DNA from: Marchantia polymorpha subsp. ruderalis
Taxonomy: Eukaryota > Streptophyta > Marchantiopsida > Marchantiales > Marchantiaceae
DNA: 64,000 nucleotides
NCBI GenBank assembly: GCA_037833965.1
Contig: AP031355.1
Coordinates: 397,501-461,500, forward strand
Direction: 5' to 3'
Shown: positions 1 to 12,776 of the stretch, piece after piece
Position numbering within the stretch: position 1 is the stretch's first letter
Layout of the letters: every line of letters starts with the position of its first letter
The notes under the pieces: generated by a model
Told to the model about the DNA's origin: nothing
Databases searched by the model: none
The model's input: the letters and a program-made list of their open reading frames with translations, nothing else
Position numbers and translations under genes: made by a program

Positions 1-16
1 TTGTTATTTTTTTCAG

Positions 17-582
17 GGTGAGATTTCAAAGTCAGCTCTTGATGAATCAGAGATGTATGGTTCCGTAGAGCTCATACATCCATTTTTTATGTCTGTACAT
101 ATATCACAGGAAGTTGAAAAGTGGGGAGCGAAGGTTGAAGTCAAGAGGATGGATGCAAAAAAACGAAATCTTTTCTTGGAGTGGGGAGCGAAGTATACGG
201 CAGACGAACTTTATATGGCAGACGCCTCATATAAGATCCGTGTCAACACACTTGAAAACAAAGGGTCGGTAAAATGGGCTGTTGCTACCAACAAGTGGTG
301 GAATAAAGTTGAACTGTTTGCAACAGCGATGTCTCTTGTTAAGGATCTTAGCAAAGGACCAGAACGTGATCGCGGCGGGAAACGTGCAAGTAAGATTGTT
401 CCCAAGCATTTTCTTTGAGCTTTAATTTTAACTGAAATATGTTGTATCAAAATGATAATATCTGCGATTGGGTTGCTGTTATTACAGATAGGAGAACTCG
501 TTCTTCAGATGGTAACATGGATGTAAGCGTCAAGAGAAAGCCACCTGGTGAGAGGACACGACGTGCTAACATATGGCGATGA
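17..582 (+). CDS. 3'-terminal two exons of an unrecognised gene (partial)
   Basis: I do not recognise this protein. A pyrimidine-rich tract ending in CAG at 14-16 is a good acceptor, and the frame is open from 17. A consensus-like donor (CAA|GTAAGA) at 390 and an acceptor (ATTACAG) ending at 487 define a 98-nt intron. Joining 17-389 to 488-582 keeps the frame and ends at TGA 580-582. Without the splice the first exon would read on to a stop at 416-418. The visible C-terminal stretch of about 155 residues holds two WGAK motifs and ends in a strongly basic, Arg/Lys-rich tail coded by the second exon, which suggests nucleic-acid binding or nuclear targeting (inference only). The gene continues off the left edge. 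The splice model is my inference; transcript data would decide it. Confidence 0.4.
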
Positions 583-3500
583 GTTGAAAGTCGTACGTGG
601 ACTTCGATACTGGTTAGTTTCACTTACAAAAGTCTTAAATGGCAATTTTCATACTTGTTTTTTTTCCCACTCTACCTAGATATGCTCCAATGTGGCTCAA
701 AAGAAGTGGTATGGGGTTTTTTCTCCTCATTTCTTCCTTGTAGTTGGTGTACTTGTCCTACTTTCGAAGAGGAGGCGGATAATTATATGTATTTTGAATC
801 GGTGTTTTAGATCGCTATGCTTTTGCTTCAGTAACCATGGTAGTGTAGTTGCTTCATTCTGGAACTCGAAATCTGCTGATGTCAGTCTGAACTGGATCCT
901 TAACGTATGGTTATCCTTAACATATTTATAAAATCACCGTTCTTGGATTCTGGGACGGTAGATCAGTATCTGATTATAATTTTGCTTTTTCTGATACAGC
1001 TTTTATGGTGCCAACGAAGGATGCAAGTGCGATGACAAGTCCTCATGCAACCCTTGCAATTGCAAATGAGAGAGAACATCTCCAATTTATGCTGTTTATA
1101 TTCCACAAAGTCATCCTCAGTCGACTGAGGATGATGAGCTGTAGCAAAAGTTTTGCAGATCATGTATGTAGTGGCTTTAGGACGCACTCATCACTTTCTG
1201 GAAGTTTGACTGTGCTTTCAGTTGACAGTTCGCAGCTTTAGAGTTTTTGTATCAAAACAAAATTGGAATAGAGCTACATCGTGCACTACACATTAACTTT
1301 TCTGTACACTCGGATTTTTCTACCGTCTCAGACTTATTTGAATTATGAATTTGAAGCCTTGGAGGCTAATTTTGAATCTTTTTGTATTGTGAGATGTCAG
1401 CGTGGTTTTTAGTACCAGTTTGGTTCATGGAAGCTGTAAGTTAGGAGATAGTCAATCTACATGGTGGCACACAGGTCGAAAGCAAAAATATAGGGTCACA
1501 TGAAAGGGAGAGAAACATACTCAACAAATCTAGTTCAATGATAAGAGATACAAAGAAAAGGAATCGGGACTACCTTCTCCATAAAAAGTCATTTCTTGTT
1601 CAAACAATATCCCCCGCCTATTTCTGTGTGTTTATAAACGCAGAGATGTGAGATGTAATTGTGAAACATATAGCTCATTTTGTATTAATTGCTGTCGGAT
1701 GAAGAAACTTACTGTATGTTCCGACCAATTTTAATTGATGTTTGAATTTTTTCATAGATTTGGATCAAACTTCGATTGCGATTCTGCTTTGTATCGCAAT
1801 GTAACTTGATCACTGAACCTGACAACTGACAAAGGAAACATGCATAGCTTGGTAAAACTCCTTAATATGTCACATTTTCATATCACTTGTAGGTGCTCTT
1901 CTCTCATTCGTTGTGTGAAGGAAATGTATTTACCCTCCATTCATTTAAAGGAGCAAGATCTGTTGCCCATATGAGGTCCAGGTAAATATCTGAACTTATT
2001 ACATCCGATTCTGTGTACGCTTGAAACGCTCATATACCCGAAATTGGAATCAATAGTTTAGATTCAACACTCGGTACTGTGGAATTTAATAGATGATCTA
2101 TACTCTTGAGAGACGTGAAGTAGCACTTGCTCAGCCAGGGCGAGGAGTCTATGGTCTTTAGGTCATAGCAGGTTCATATCAACGGGTACAGTTTGTATAA
2201 ATGTTACCATAGATCAGAAAAAGTGTCAGGAACTTAAAAGATTGTCACTCTCTCTTATATCCATACATAAGAATAGACTAAGCTCAAGCACGTCTCAGGC
2301 ATCCTTTTATTAAGAGTCTGGTTCATCGACATATCTCCCTTTCGTTCAGAAATTGAGCAAGAGCCCTCGAAGATTATCAAAGAAGAAAAATTTTAATCAG
2401 ATTTGGAACGTTGTTGTCAGGTCTCCATGTACCGTAATGTTGGACTTTACCTGTGACATAATTAATACTCTGCTGTAGATCATACTGAAATTGAAATGAA
2501 TGTAACCAGATAGAGATGATCCGTCAAGATATTAAATTCTGCACGCCTCCTTATTACCAGTTTTCTAGACAGAGTGTGACTAGCCCAGTAATACGTGTAG
2601 GGCATGAATCTCATATTTTTTCTGCTGTAAATTTCACTCGGAATGATCTGATCCATCTGAGGTCCAAACTTTTGACCTCTCAAATAACCAGTTCTACAAA
2701 CTCCTCGTATGCTCATAAATTATGGGCTTTGCAAGTTCTTCTTGGTAATGAAAATCTTCTTACAGAAGATACCCTCAATTCATGACTTACTGATCATGAG
2801 TGTTACGGACTTAACCAAGAATCTCAAGTGCGTTTTTTCTTTTGTAGCTTTAAGTACAACACTTCAAGAATCGTCTCTTGTACATGCGAGTTGCTTTGGT
2901 TTGACCATCAGCCGGTCTTGATGTTGCTGGAGTCGAATCAAATATCGTTCTCTTCAGTGCATAAATTTGTTCTATACCAGTATACCGAGGAAGATAGTTT
3001 GCCCTTTCCTGCCATTTTCAGATGAGTCATTCATTCCGGTTGAGGGCATCCCATCTACATGGTTGTCGGGTCCGCCGACCCTCCCCGCAAAGTGTTCTTA
3101 TAGTCCATCGTTAGATCTGTCTGCCGGAAAGCAGAGCGATCTAATTCAATCACTTTGATGCTCCACCGGAAAATTGAGTGCGAATGAAAAACCTGCCCGG
3201 TTAGCCTGCCCGCACAATCTTCCATCTTTGGTCCAAAAGAGGAGAGTCGCAGCGAAAAGAAGAACTTCCGTCACGGGTCACTGCAGGATGACACCTGCCT
3301 GGGTCTATGAAGGCTCTATATAGGGGCTATGTATAAGTTTGTGCAGCTAAACCCGTCCCTCTCCTTGCATGTGACACTCCACCCGAAGCCCTACCTAGAT
3401 TAACGTGGGATTTCAGATCACATCACACGTTGGTTGGATCAGACCCGAAGCCCTCAAAAGAGGGGAGGGCCTCCCTAAGAACCCGCTTGCATGCACGGAG

Positions 3501-6500
3501 TATATATATGTAACCAGGGACAAGAGGGCCGCACATTGGGGTTAGTAGACAAATATAGAAAAATATATGAACGAAATAGCAGGAAGGGAGCTAGGACAAA
3601 TATTACAAAGAACAGCCAACGGAGCCGGGAGAATAAAAGGAAAGGCCCAATACCTTGGTACAAAGAGGGAGTGAGTGGAGGACATTGCAAACTGCAGAGA
3701 GCACACGCCTATAATAAGAAGCAAGAAGAGGGAGAGCTAGAGTTGTCTTATGACATTCTTAAGTTGGAAATTTCAAACTATCGAGACAATTCAAAACTCT
3801 CAAAATGATTTAACATCTTAATCCTTCACTTTGACATACTATAACATCATGTTTTCTCATGGGGTTGCTTAGAGCGGAAAATGATACATCATATCGTTCT
3901 CGAAGAACCATGAGAGAAAGATGTACAAAATTAATGACAATTATACCGCAATTGAGGGGTACAAGCAAATTGACATCTGTCAAAGAGACGATCACACAAA
4001 ATACACAGATTAGATTACAATCAGATTATCTTGTAGGACTGATTGAGACTAGATTTCCATGTCCACATTCATTGCATTGCCTCTCTCATGCACTTCATGG
4101 TGATGCAAGACATGATATTCAATTATCTTTCCATGCAATGGCTTGAGATTTCCGTGGACAAACTAGCATAATTTTGTTTCATTTAAATTCATGATGGTGT
4201 TATTCCTTTATGTTCCACAGCCAAGCAGTGGATGTTGGATAGGTGCAGGATGCAACTAAACTTAGAATTTGTAGCTTAAGGGATTGAGCTATTTTCCCAA
4301 ACGGGTTTATCCGGATCACACAAGTTAGTACTTTGATGTTTTTTTACTATTTATGTCTAGTAATTTTGGAACTAGTTTTGAAACTATAGATAAACATGGG
4401 TTGTTTCTTCATTTTGATAATTTAAATTTTAAGATACCAAATGCTATAGATTAGACAAGATGACTGCTTGTCGAGATGGTACGCTTGGGGTCTTTTCGTA
4501 TCTGAAAGAGAGCCGATGGACTAGCAAATGTGTTGTTTGTTAGTTGAGTGGAAAATTTGGACGGAAACGCCATCTATTCATATAGTGAGGACAAGTTCAG
4601 GTTGATCGGTTTACATTGATTGAGTTCAAGAAGGCAGTAATCTTAACTATGTTCGTCATCGCTGAATTAGCTTTAAAATGCGTTGCATGTTCCAAGATTA
4701 ACAGTTGGTAGATTCCCAAATTAATCTTGGGAAACTACCAACTGTTGAACATAAGGTTCTAGTATTTTAAATCTGCATGAAGTTGTTCACTATTTGAAAG
4801 ACCTAGTGATGGACAAGTCAGAGGTTGTTAAGATTAATTGCATTGGACATATTCGAACCGGATAAATGTCCTGAAATTTGCAGTTTTGTAGGATTTTGTT
4901 GTTGACTGGTCAAGTTTGAGAGGAGCTCATTTTCTTTGTGAAAATTGTATAGAAATGACAATGGGATCTTTCCTGTCAATCATGTATCCTACATCCGAAT
5001 CAGGGAGATATAATATAGGCACTTAGTTCTCTGCATGATGTTGGAGAACATGTTATGCATTTTCCTGGGGAACAGCAAAGTCATAACTGGATGGATATAC
5101 TTGAACTGTGCAAATAGTATCACTGTTTTATACCAGCTCTTTGATGACGGATGCGACATACAACAATATCCTAACTCCAGGTGTATGGCTAGGTATATCT
5201 GGCTACCAGAACAGAGAGTCTCACTGACTAGGACGTTTTCTAACTAAGTTCATGGAACGCCAATTAAGCCTTGTTCCAAGTAGCAAAATTCTCAGTTGTT
5301 TTTCTCCGGATTAAAAGAAACACGATATGCAAAAATGATAGGCTTGAAACAAGAGACACAGCCAAAATGAAACAACTTCAATGGATCAAACGCACTCTAT
5401 GACGTGTATACTACCATTATTTTCAAAGCAACAAACCTCTTTTTGTTACCAACTGATTCATTCATGTACGAGTTGATATATAGTCTTATTGCAATGGTTG
5501 CTCTGCTCAAGAGTACGATGAAAGAAAAATCGCTGATATTCCTAACGTCATGAAGCAACAAATAAACCCATATATGAGATCAGCGATTCCTTCTTGACAG
5601 TAAAAGCTAATCCTAGCAGCGATTGTTCATGCTCTGCTTCCAAAGTAGCACGATGACATGCCCGGAAGGTCGGAGCACAGTGTGTAGTTTTAAAGATTGT
5701 ATGATTACTCCAACTGTTAAAATACTCAGGTCTGCACAAACGTGCTGCACAGTACAGAACAATGCACAGGATTGGCTTCAAGTCTGGTGTGAAAGGCCCT
5801 TCAGCATTTGTTTGGGTTGATTGATGTTGATGGAAGCATCTTGATGATCACCAATGCAGCTTGCCACTGGAGTCATAAGGATAAGCTAGATCACAACTGA
5901 GTGCTGCGATTCAAAGTTAATGTATGAGGGCGAAACTGAACCACGCATTGCATACATGACGCAGCAGAAAGTGCAACTTAAACAGCTAAAAAGCTGAGCC
6001 GTGTCTTTCTTAAGAATTTGTATTGAACAGCACCAAAGATTCATAATGCTCCTGGTTAGGCTCTACCCTTAGGCTCCATCTGCATTCATCCAGACCTAGG
6101 CTCCACCTAGAGCACTATACTCTGCAATGTACAATTCATAAGTGAAGTCACCACAGGGAGGAGAAAGACTGCACTGAATGTAACCTTGTGAGAAATGCTG
6201 ACGAATAGTTCTAAACTATGGTTACTGTATGAGGGATTGTTTGAAGGGAGATTGTATATGTTAACATATTCAATGTTTGGAAATTCAGAAGCACTTCTTC
6301 GTTGCTGGGATTGGCAATGTGGCTGCAGTGAAAGTAGCGAGAACGCGAAGGCGGTGCCTGGAGAACAGTGGTTGTCTAAGACTGCATCCGCTCAATCGAT
6401 GCAGCAAAGGATGGAGAGAACACGTCATTGCAAGGATGCACATGGGCAAGCGATTATCTCGAGGAGTTCGGATCTACATAATGAATCCCTTGATGTCGAA

Positions 6501-6632
6501 GGGAAAGAGATGAGAATAATATATAGCAGAAGGAGAAGGACTCTTCAATTCACAGGGTACGATCTTGAATACTTGAGTCGAATTAGGAAGATAGTAGCGA
6601 GTGAGTGATCCGCGTTCATCGATCGATCCAAG
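583..6632. other. Gene-free stretch between the partial gene and the SMP-30 gene
   Basis: Open frames here are short, overlap on both strands and show no family motif. TATA-like strings occur near 3311-3317 and 3498-3506, but no convincing gene follows. The open frame at 6195-6608 just upstream of the SMP-30 gene shows no recognisable domain and may be leader sequence. The only structured feature I noticed is the hairpin at 4700-4746. Confidence 0.6.
4700..4746. repeat. Hairpin with 20-nt arms
   Basis: Positions 4700-4719 and 4727-4746 are reverse complements with one mismatch and a 7-nt loop. A competing 10-bp pairing (CCAAGATTAA with TTAATCTTGG) overlaps it, so two alternative folds exist. 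Confidence 0.6.
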
Positions 6633-8457
6633 ATGATAATAGATGAGAGCCACGAGGTCTACAGATTCTACTCAGCTCACGCCGAAGTTGCCAAGAGTGG
6701 AATATGGGATCCTCAAAATCACAAGTATTATTACTGCGACATAACCCAAGGATCGTTCCACATTCTGGATCTGATCGACATGTCACGAGAAGATTACTCT
6801 GTGGGGCTTAAGATCGGTGCGATGGCACTGATCGAAGGGGGTACGGGGCTTGTCATGGCTGTGAGGGACGGATTTGGAATCTGGGACTTTGCCACGAAGA
6901 AATTCGAGTTGGTTGCGACTCCATACGGGATTAACAGTGGATGGAGGATGAACGATGGCAATGTCGATTCCAAAGGTCGATTTTGGGCTGGCCGTCTCTT
7001 TGACACAGATGAGACCAAGCCTGGAATGATCTACCGACTGGAGCTGGACGGCAAGACAGCCACTCCTGTTATTGATGGAATCTGCTGTACCAATGGAGTT
7101 TTGTGGAGTCCTGATAATAAGCGCATGTAAGTAACCACTCCTTGTCCTAACAAAAGGTGCAGTATAATTGTCCGACGCAAACAAGTCAATTCCAGTTACT
7201 AGTAGTACTGATTTTCAGGATTTGTGATACATTACATAGCTTTTTGACAGGGTTCTAAGTCTTTCTTTTAAAAAGATATAAGACACTCGTTTCATGGATT
7301 GTAGATCCCAATTTTTCAGATAGGAAAGGGTCAATCTTCCGCACAGGTAGAATTGGTTTGTTAAAGTCAAAAATTCGTCGATGCTCTGTCGCCTTACCTT
7401 GGAGAACACACCAGCCGATGTATGAGATTAGAAGATTAGAAATCCATCGATGAACCTTTCTAGTTCCGCTCGGTAACAATTGACGCTTGTCAATGTATGT
7501 GACAAATTACAAGTTTAAGAACACCAAAATAAATTCGTTGAGTGAATAGACTTTTAGTTGCATAAGGCTGAATTCTCTTGCACATCGATCATGACGATGA
7601 TCGAAACTTCCAAAAGTAGGTACATCTAGGACTGCAGGAAGTTAGCCGAGAGAAAACATCCATGTACAGATTGTTTCTTGACAGGACGAAAACATTTCGT
7701 GAAAATTCAACCCAGTTCGACATGCAACGAGTCTCCTGATTCGCAGACTTTATCACAAATTAGGCATGTACTGCAAGTACATATTCAAGCATAATACATT
7801 ACACTGTTACCTTAGGTAAAATCAGATAACCATCCATTAAGGATCGACGCCTCTGTCTCTGTCTCTGTTCTGATAGAATCAGAATGTTCTGAGCAGCATA
7901 GATGTTTTGCATAAACCTGGAGTTGGCTACTACTGGAGTTCTCCATGTGAAACTCTCTAACAGCACGATTATACAGGTATTGCGGAGACAGCACACACAA
8001 GAAGATTTACGTCTGGGATTATGAGGAAGAATCAGGCACTCCAAGCAACCAAAGACTGTTCTTCGATACTGCAAGCTACTTCAGCGGTGTTCCTGACGGA
8101 GCGAATATTGACAGCGACGGATACCTTTGGGTGTGCTTCTATGATGGCAACCATTTGGTCAGGATATCACCTGATGCCAAGGTGGACAGAGTGTACAACA
8201 TGCCCGTGAAGCGGCCCACGCAGCCCGTCTGGTTCGGAGAAAACATGGACGAGCTGCTCGTCACAAGTGCCAGCAAAGATGTCAACAGGAACATGTGGCC
8301 AGAGAGTGGAAACATTCTGAAGCTGCACGCTGGTGTTCAAGGCCAGTTAAAAAACAAATACCGACTTGCTTCCGCACCAAAACCAAATCCACTTCCACAA
8401 TTCACAATTGATCTCCACATCAAGGGAACCGTTGCAGCGCTGAGAAGCTTCTTATAG
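6633..8457 (+). CDS. SMP-30/gluconolactonase/LRE-like protein (regucalcin family), two exons
   Basis: Coding exons 6633-7126 and 7977-8457 join across an 850-nt GT-AG intron within codon 165 to give 324 residues; the family is usually about 300. An in-frame TGA at 6606-6608 supports the ATG at 6633. The family is a six-bladed beta-propeller of metal-dependent lactonases and esterases acting on sugar lactones. Matching motifs are RMNDG (R105, N107, D108), AGRLF after the ND motif, NGVLWSPD (N154) and PDG with LWV downstream (D205); N154 and D205 sit where regucalcin binds its divalent metal. The third usual ligand, a Glu four residues before the first conserved Trp, appears to be Lys21 here, so catalysis or metal affinity may differ. 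No signal peptide is seen, so it is probably cytosolic. AATAAA at 8694-8699 is a possible polyadenylation signal. This is the only clearly intact gene in the window. Confidence 0.85.
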
Positions 8458-11400
8458 ATCATACACAATCACAATACGTGGTTTGTGCTCGTGCACTCTA
8501 AACTGAGTTACTTGTTAGTAACCCTGGGCTCACGTTTGGAGATCCACTTGTATGGCTTCAAGAAGACTTCTAGAGATACCAGATACTATCAGAACGTAAT
8601 GACCTGCCCAGGATGTTCATTGAGTCTGATAGGAGTTAACAACCTGAAGCTCACTAACCTTTATATGCAAAATAGTCTGAATACAGCTGAAATAATAAAC
8701 TCGATCTACTTTGCATTTTGCAACAATGTCCTGCTTATCATACTTATCTTGAAGATAAGTGATGGGAAAACTGGGGCAACGTGCACTCATACAGATAAGG
8801 ACTGTCGATAAGTTCGCTGGTACAACTGTTCGCATACATTGGAAACGAGTACAAGGTCGTCCGATGAGGTCAGAATGTTCAACTATAGAATTTTGGGCTG
8901 AAAGGACTTCCCCTGATTGGTTTCCATGTTTTCAGCAAGAGCTTTATCTCTGACAAGAACTTGACCGGCATATCTGTATTATCAACAATTTCCATGCCGT
9001 TCCAATGAGCCACTTCCCATGAGCTACATACACAATACATGGGGTGCAAGCTCTACAGTTCGGTCCCATACGAATTTGGGTACAATACTTAATACTTAAA
9101 CATTTTGCCGATTTACCGGGTAGCAGCAAAAGGTTACCCTACCTTGCCTAGGCGTAAGTGAATGAACTCTCGCCCGAACATTCTCCTATCCGAATATTGT
9201 CTGAAAACCGTCAAAGGTCAATCTCAGGTGGACTTCTTTTGGATCATTGAACTTTGGGGATCGAAATAAGGTCGAACAATATGAAGAAGAGAAACACTAT
9301 GTAGGGACTGTATCTATATGCATCGGTCGCGTTCGCATAGTTGTGTCCCTATTGGATATTTCTCACAATGAGGCAAAACTAAGCTAAGGGAAGGAGGCGA
9401 TAGTATTCCCTGTACCTTGATCAGAGACTACACCAACAGACACAGAAAGTGAAGAGTTTGGTGCTGCTGTCCAGAAGATTTGCTCACAAAGTCGGTCAAC
9501 AAACTCAAACTCAAGTGAATTGCATTTCTGGGTATTATCTTTGTAACATGTATTTATGTAAAAAATATTCAAGGTATACAAGCTTCTATGATGTTGTAAA
9601 CTGAGTGCAGAAGAGCAGGCAGGAGAGACCCAGGATGGGGAATGGAGAGAAAGACTTCAGTACCGTGTAGAGGTATGTGTTGGGATTTCACAACTTTATC
9701 AGAAAATCCCTACTACCCTCATTTACTAGCGAACAAATGGTACGCCGATACGGAGAGCTCACGTGGTGTGTGAGAATTGCAATGATTTGTCTTATGATGA
9801 AACGAAAGCTTTCTCATGTCTTTTGAGAAAGGAATTTACAATGAAACAGAACATTTGCAACGTTCAGTGACTATTGCCCATCAGATAGCAATGCAACAGA
9901 TGAGAAGACTTCACAATTTCCAAGGTAACAGAAAGTAGAACATACTCGAGAAGAAAAAATGCGAATGGGTGATTTCAGATACAGATGTTCAAGTGAACCT
10001 TTCGGAACTTTTAGTAATAATCAGTAGACTTCATAGAAATAAGTGACTATGTCCACTCTAGCTAGACGTTGTAACAGTTCGTGTTTGGAGCTTTTGATGT
10101 TTTAGAGAAAACTTCGCCGGCCATGTGATATATAAGTACATAATTTGATACGGACACATGTTTGGTCAAATCTAATCGTTAGCAGTTCAACTATAACTTA
10201 TTATCATTTGTACTTGAACATCAGTGAAGATCAAGACTTTCATATTCCTCTTACTGGAACTCGAAGGCTAGTCAAGAGCTTATCGAATTTAAATGGTTTG
10301 TGCTCCAGCTCTCACTATCTGCCTTGGTATGCGAACAAGTTGGTAAACATGAACCCAAGACTTCTTCATCTTAGGGATGTCATTGGAATGCTTAAGGACA
10401 GCTTACATGAAGGTTGTTATAAGCCGCTCATCTAAATCTAGATAGCCACATCATCAAAATAAGACCCGTACTTCAGAAGTTTATAACCTGTCCATTCCAC
10501 TCAAAAAGTGAAGGTCGATGCTATGCCACAAGGATTGTTATCCCTGCAGGATCCAGCACAGTGCTCTAGAGCCCTCTAAGTCCAACCTGATTATTTTCTA
10601 CAGCCAGTGGAACACTTTATGAACAAGAGCAATTCTAGAAACAAGTACAAGAATGTTGAGAACGGTCGTACTGGGAATTTCTGTTTACTTCATCGAGCTA
10701 TGACTCCCAATCAGTTGGTAGCACTTAGTGCCGATAGTCCCTGTGTCTCCACCACTGATTACAGTGGAATTGCTTGAGCTGCTATACTGGTTTTGAGATT
10801 CTGCTCAACTGGAGCATGTTTTTAATCATCTTTAACTGCACAATCAGTTGGTAGCACTCAGTGCCGATAGTCCCTGTGTCTCCACCACTGATTGCAGTGG
10901 AATTGCTTGAGCATGCTATACTGGTTTTGAGATTCTGCTCAACTGGAGCATGTTCTTAAACATCTCTAACTGCACGTGATGTTCTTCTAAACTGGTTCCA
11001 GCGACTGCAGATTGGAGGATGTTACGGTTCAAAACTACTGTGTGCGACGGTGAGAGGCGCCGGCCTCATGGTACTGTTAGATAAGCCCGTGCGTACTCTT
11101 CAGCTGTTCAACTCGTTTTCAGAGAGCCAACGGTCTACCTGAGGGACAAGCGTAAGTCTCTTGATTGATTGCCTTGTACTTCTATGAACGGAGTTGACGT
11201 ACAAGATCAGGAATAGTTTGTGAACATGTTCGTCTTCCATTAACTACAGACTAGAAACTCAGAGTCGATATAGCTGCTTCTGTTTAAGGTCCAGTGCAGA
11301 GATGAGCAGTCCTGTAATCATTGAGCAATCTCTTGCTCGTTCAATGTAAGTTATCTATGACTCAGATGACCTTTTGTGACTGAATCGTGGAAGCATCCCG

Positions 11401-12149
11401 AGGTGACCAGTTTGCGGGTTCTAATCCTGTCTGAGGCAAGTTCAAGCGTCAGCATCAGCCTAGCCATCTAGGTGAATATGCTTCAATCCGAAAATCCTCT
11501 TATGAAGTGCTGCCTGTATTCAAAAGTCATATTGTATCTTGAAGACTTGATTGGCTGAAATCCGTATTCACTAAAACCTCAAAGTTGAAAGAAGAAAATG
11601 AAGCAGTGAGATAGGGGTGTAATGCCAAACTATCGATAACACAGTTCTTAATACATGGAAGTATGAGCACAAAGTGGGAGTCGTATGGCAGGGAGAGTAG
11701 ATGTGCATGCACATGCTTGAAAAGAGTCTGATTGTTGTTTTAAGATTGGCCTACTACTTCTTATCGTTAATGGCTTGTGATGGACAGATCACAGGAGGAA
11801 ATATATCAATTTGTACAAGGTCGAAACCTCTGTATAATCTGAGAATCATCCAAAATCCCAAAGAATCTGAGCAATCATGAATTGAGAGATCCGAGGTAGA
11901 TTTCCTCGTGTGAGATGTCTAAGCGATTGAATTTCTTTATAGAGCAAATCCAGTCATCATTATTTTTCGTGAAAATGCATTCTTTTCATATTTCCTAACC
12001 AACATATTGACCATTTGAAATTTGATAAAAGTATGAATATATCTAATCCAGCCAATTTCGTCACCTGTATGGACACTATGACCTTATATGAATTCTACAT
12101 GAGTGCGAGTCGTCTCCTTAGAAACAGACTCTTTACGATCACAATGTTT
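8458..12149. other. Gene-free stretch downstream of the SMP-30 gene
   Basis: No open frame here shows a recognisable domain. The stretch holds the SMP-30 3' region and a recent-looking tandem duplication at 10709-10975. It also holds a stretch at 9604-9630 that recurs near 38.93 kb, and ends at the terminal repeats of the gypsy element. Confidence 0.6.
10709..10975. repeat. Tandem duplication, two copies of about 134 bp
   Basis: Copy 1 spans about 10709-10841 and copy 2 about 10842-10975. They differ at only a handful of bases and a small indel (GAGCTGC versus GAGCATGC), so the duplication is fairly young. No reading frame in it is convincing. Confidence 0.85.
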
Positions 12150-12615
12150 TCGTGCGACTCGATATCATCATACATCGTTGACATGCTCTACTCACAACTC
12201 ACACATATACACAAGGAACGAGAGTGTGCACACACAAAGGTATCACAAAAAAATCATAACATAACACGAAAGGTATAGAGTCGAGCCAAACTCACTACCC
12301 TACGGTAGAATAAGAGTCGAAGCTAATGGGAAGAATCCTGACGCCTAAGGCTCAACTCGAAGAACTGACAGTTCTTCGAGCTCGCCTCAAATATAACTCA
12401 GGGTCGTCGACCTCAACGTTCCTCGACCATATGCCGACTCCCAACGTCCTCCGACTCCCAACGTGCCCCCGACTCAAATCTGAATTCAACGTCTATACAC
12501 ATGACAACTGTCGTGCGACTCGGTATTGCCATACATCATACATCGCTGACATGCTCTACTCACAACTCACACATATACACAAGGAACGAGAGTGTCCACA
12601 CACAAAGGTATCACA
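12150..12615 (-). repeat. Terminal-repeat region at the 3' end of the gypsy element (X-Y-X arrangement)
   Basis: A roughly 100-bp segment X occurs twice in the same direction, at 12150-12247 and 12511-12615. Between the copies lies a 259-bp segment Y (12250-12508). On the minus strand X starts TGTGATACC right after a purine run (12621-12627) that looks like a polypurine tract, as expected for the start of a 3' LTR. The X-Y unit (about 368 bp) could therefore be the LTR, followed by a truncated second copy. Alternatively X-Y-X could be a small TRIM-like element with 100-bp terminal direct repeats. The sequence alone does not settle this. Confidence 0.5.
12250..12508. repeat. Left copy of the 259-bp repeat Y, with internal 25-bp palindrome
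   Basis: Aligns without gaps to 29613-29871 at roughly 93% identity by eye, in the same orientation. It carries a perfect palindrome at 12356-12380: CTCGAAGAACTG, one A, then its reverse complement. The palindrome is unchanged in the other copy. It may be part of an LTR. Confidence 0.8.
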
Positions 12616-12776
12616 ACTCGCCCCCCTAGCTGGCTGTCAGGTCCCTTTGACTCCCAGGTAGCCCTATCTACAACTACATGCTATGCACCTTCGTGGGTGC
12701 GTGAACCAGTAGGCCGGGTGCTATGTCGCCTCATCCTTAGTCGCATATCTGCAATTCAAAACATGTAAAGATCAAG

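Noticed and set aside
6195..6608. 137-residue open frame upstream of the SMP-30 gene
   Set aside because: No domain and ends before the start codon; probably leader or chance.
11400..11455. tRNA-like string GGGTTCTAATCC near 11416
   Set aside because: No cloverleaf can be drawn from the flanks.
12015..12661. Short plus-strand open frames in the terminal repeat region
   Set aside because: The LTR-like repeat explains the sequence; reading frames recur only because the DNA repeat recurs.
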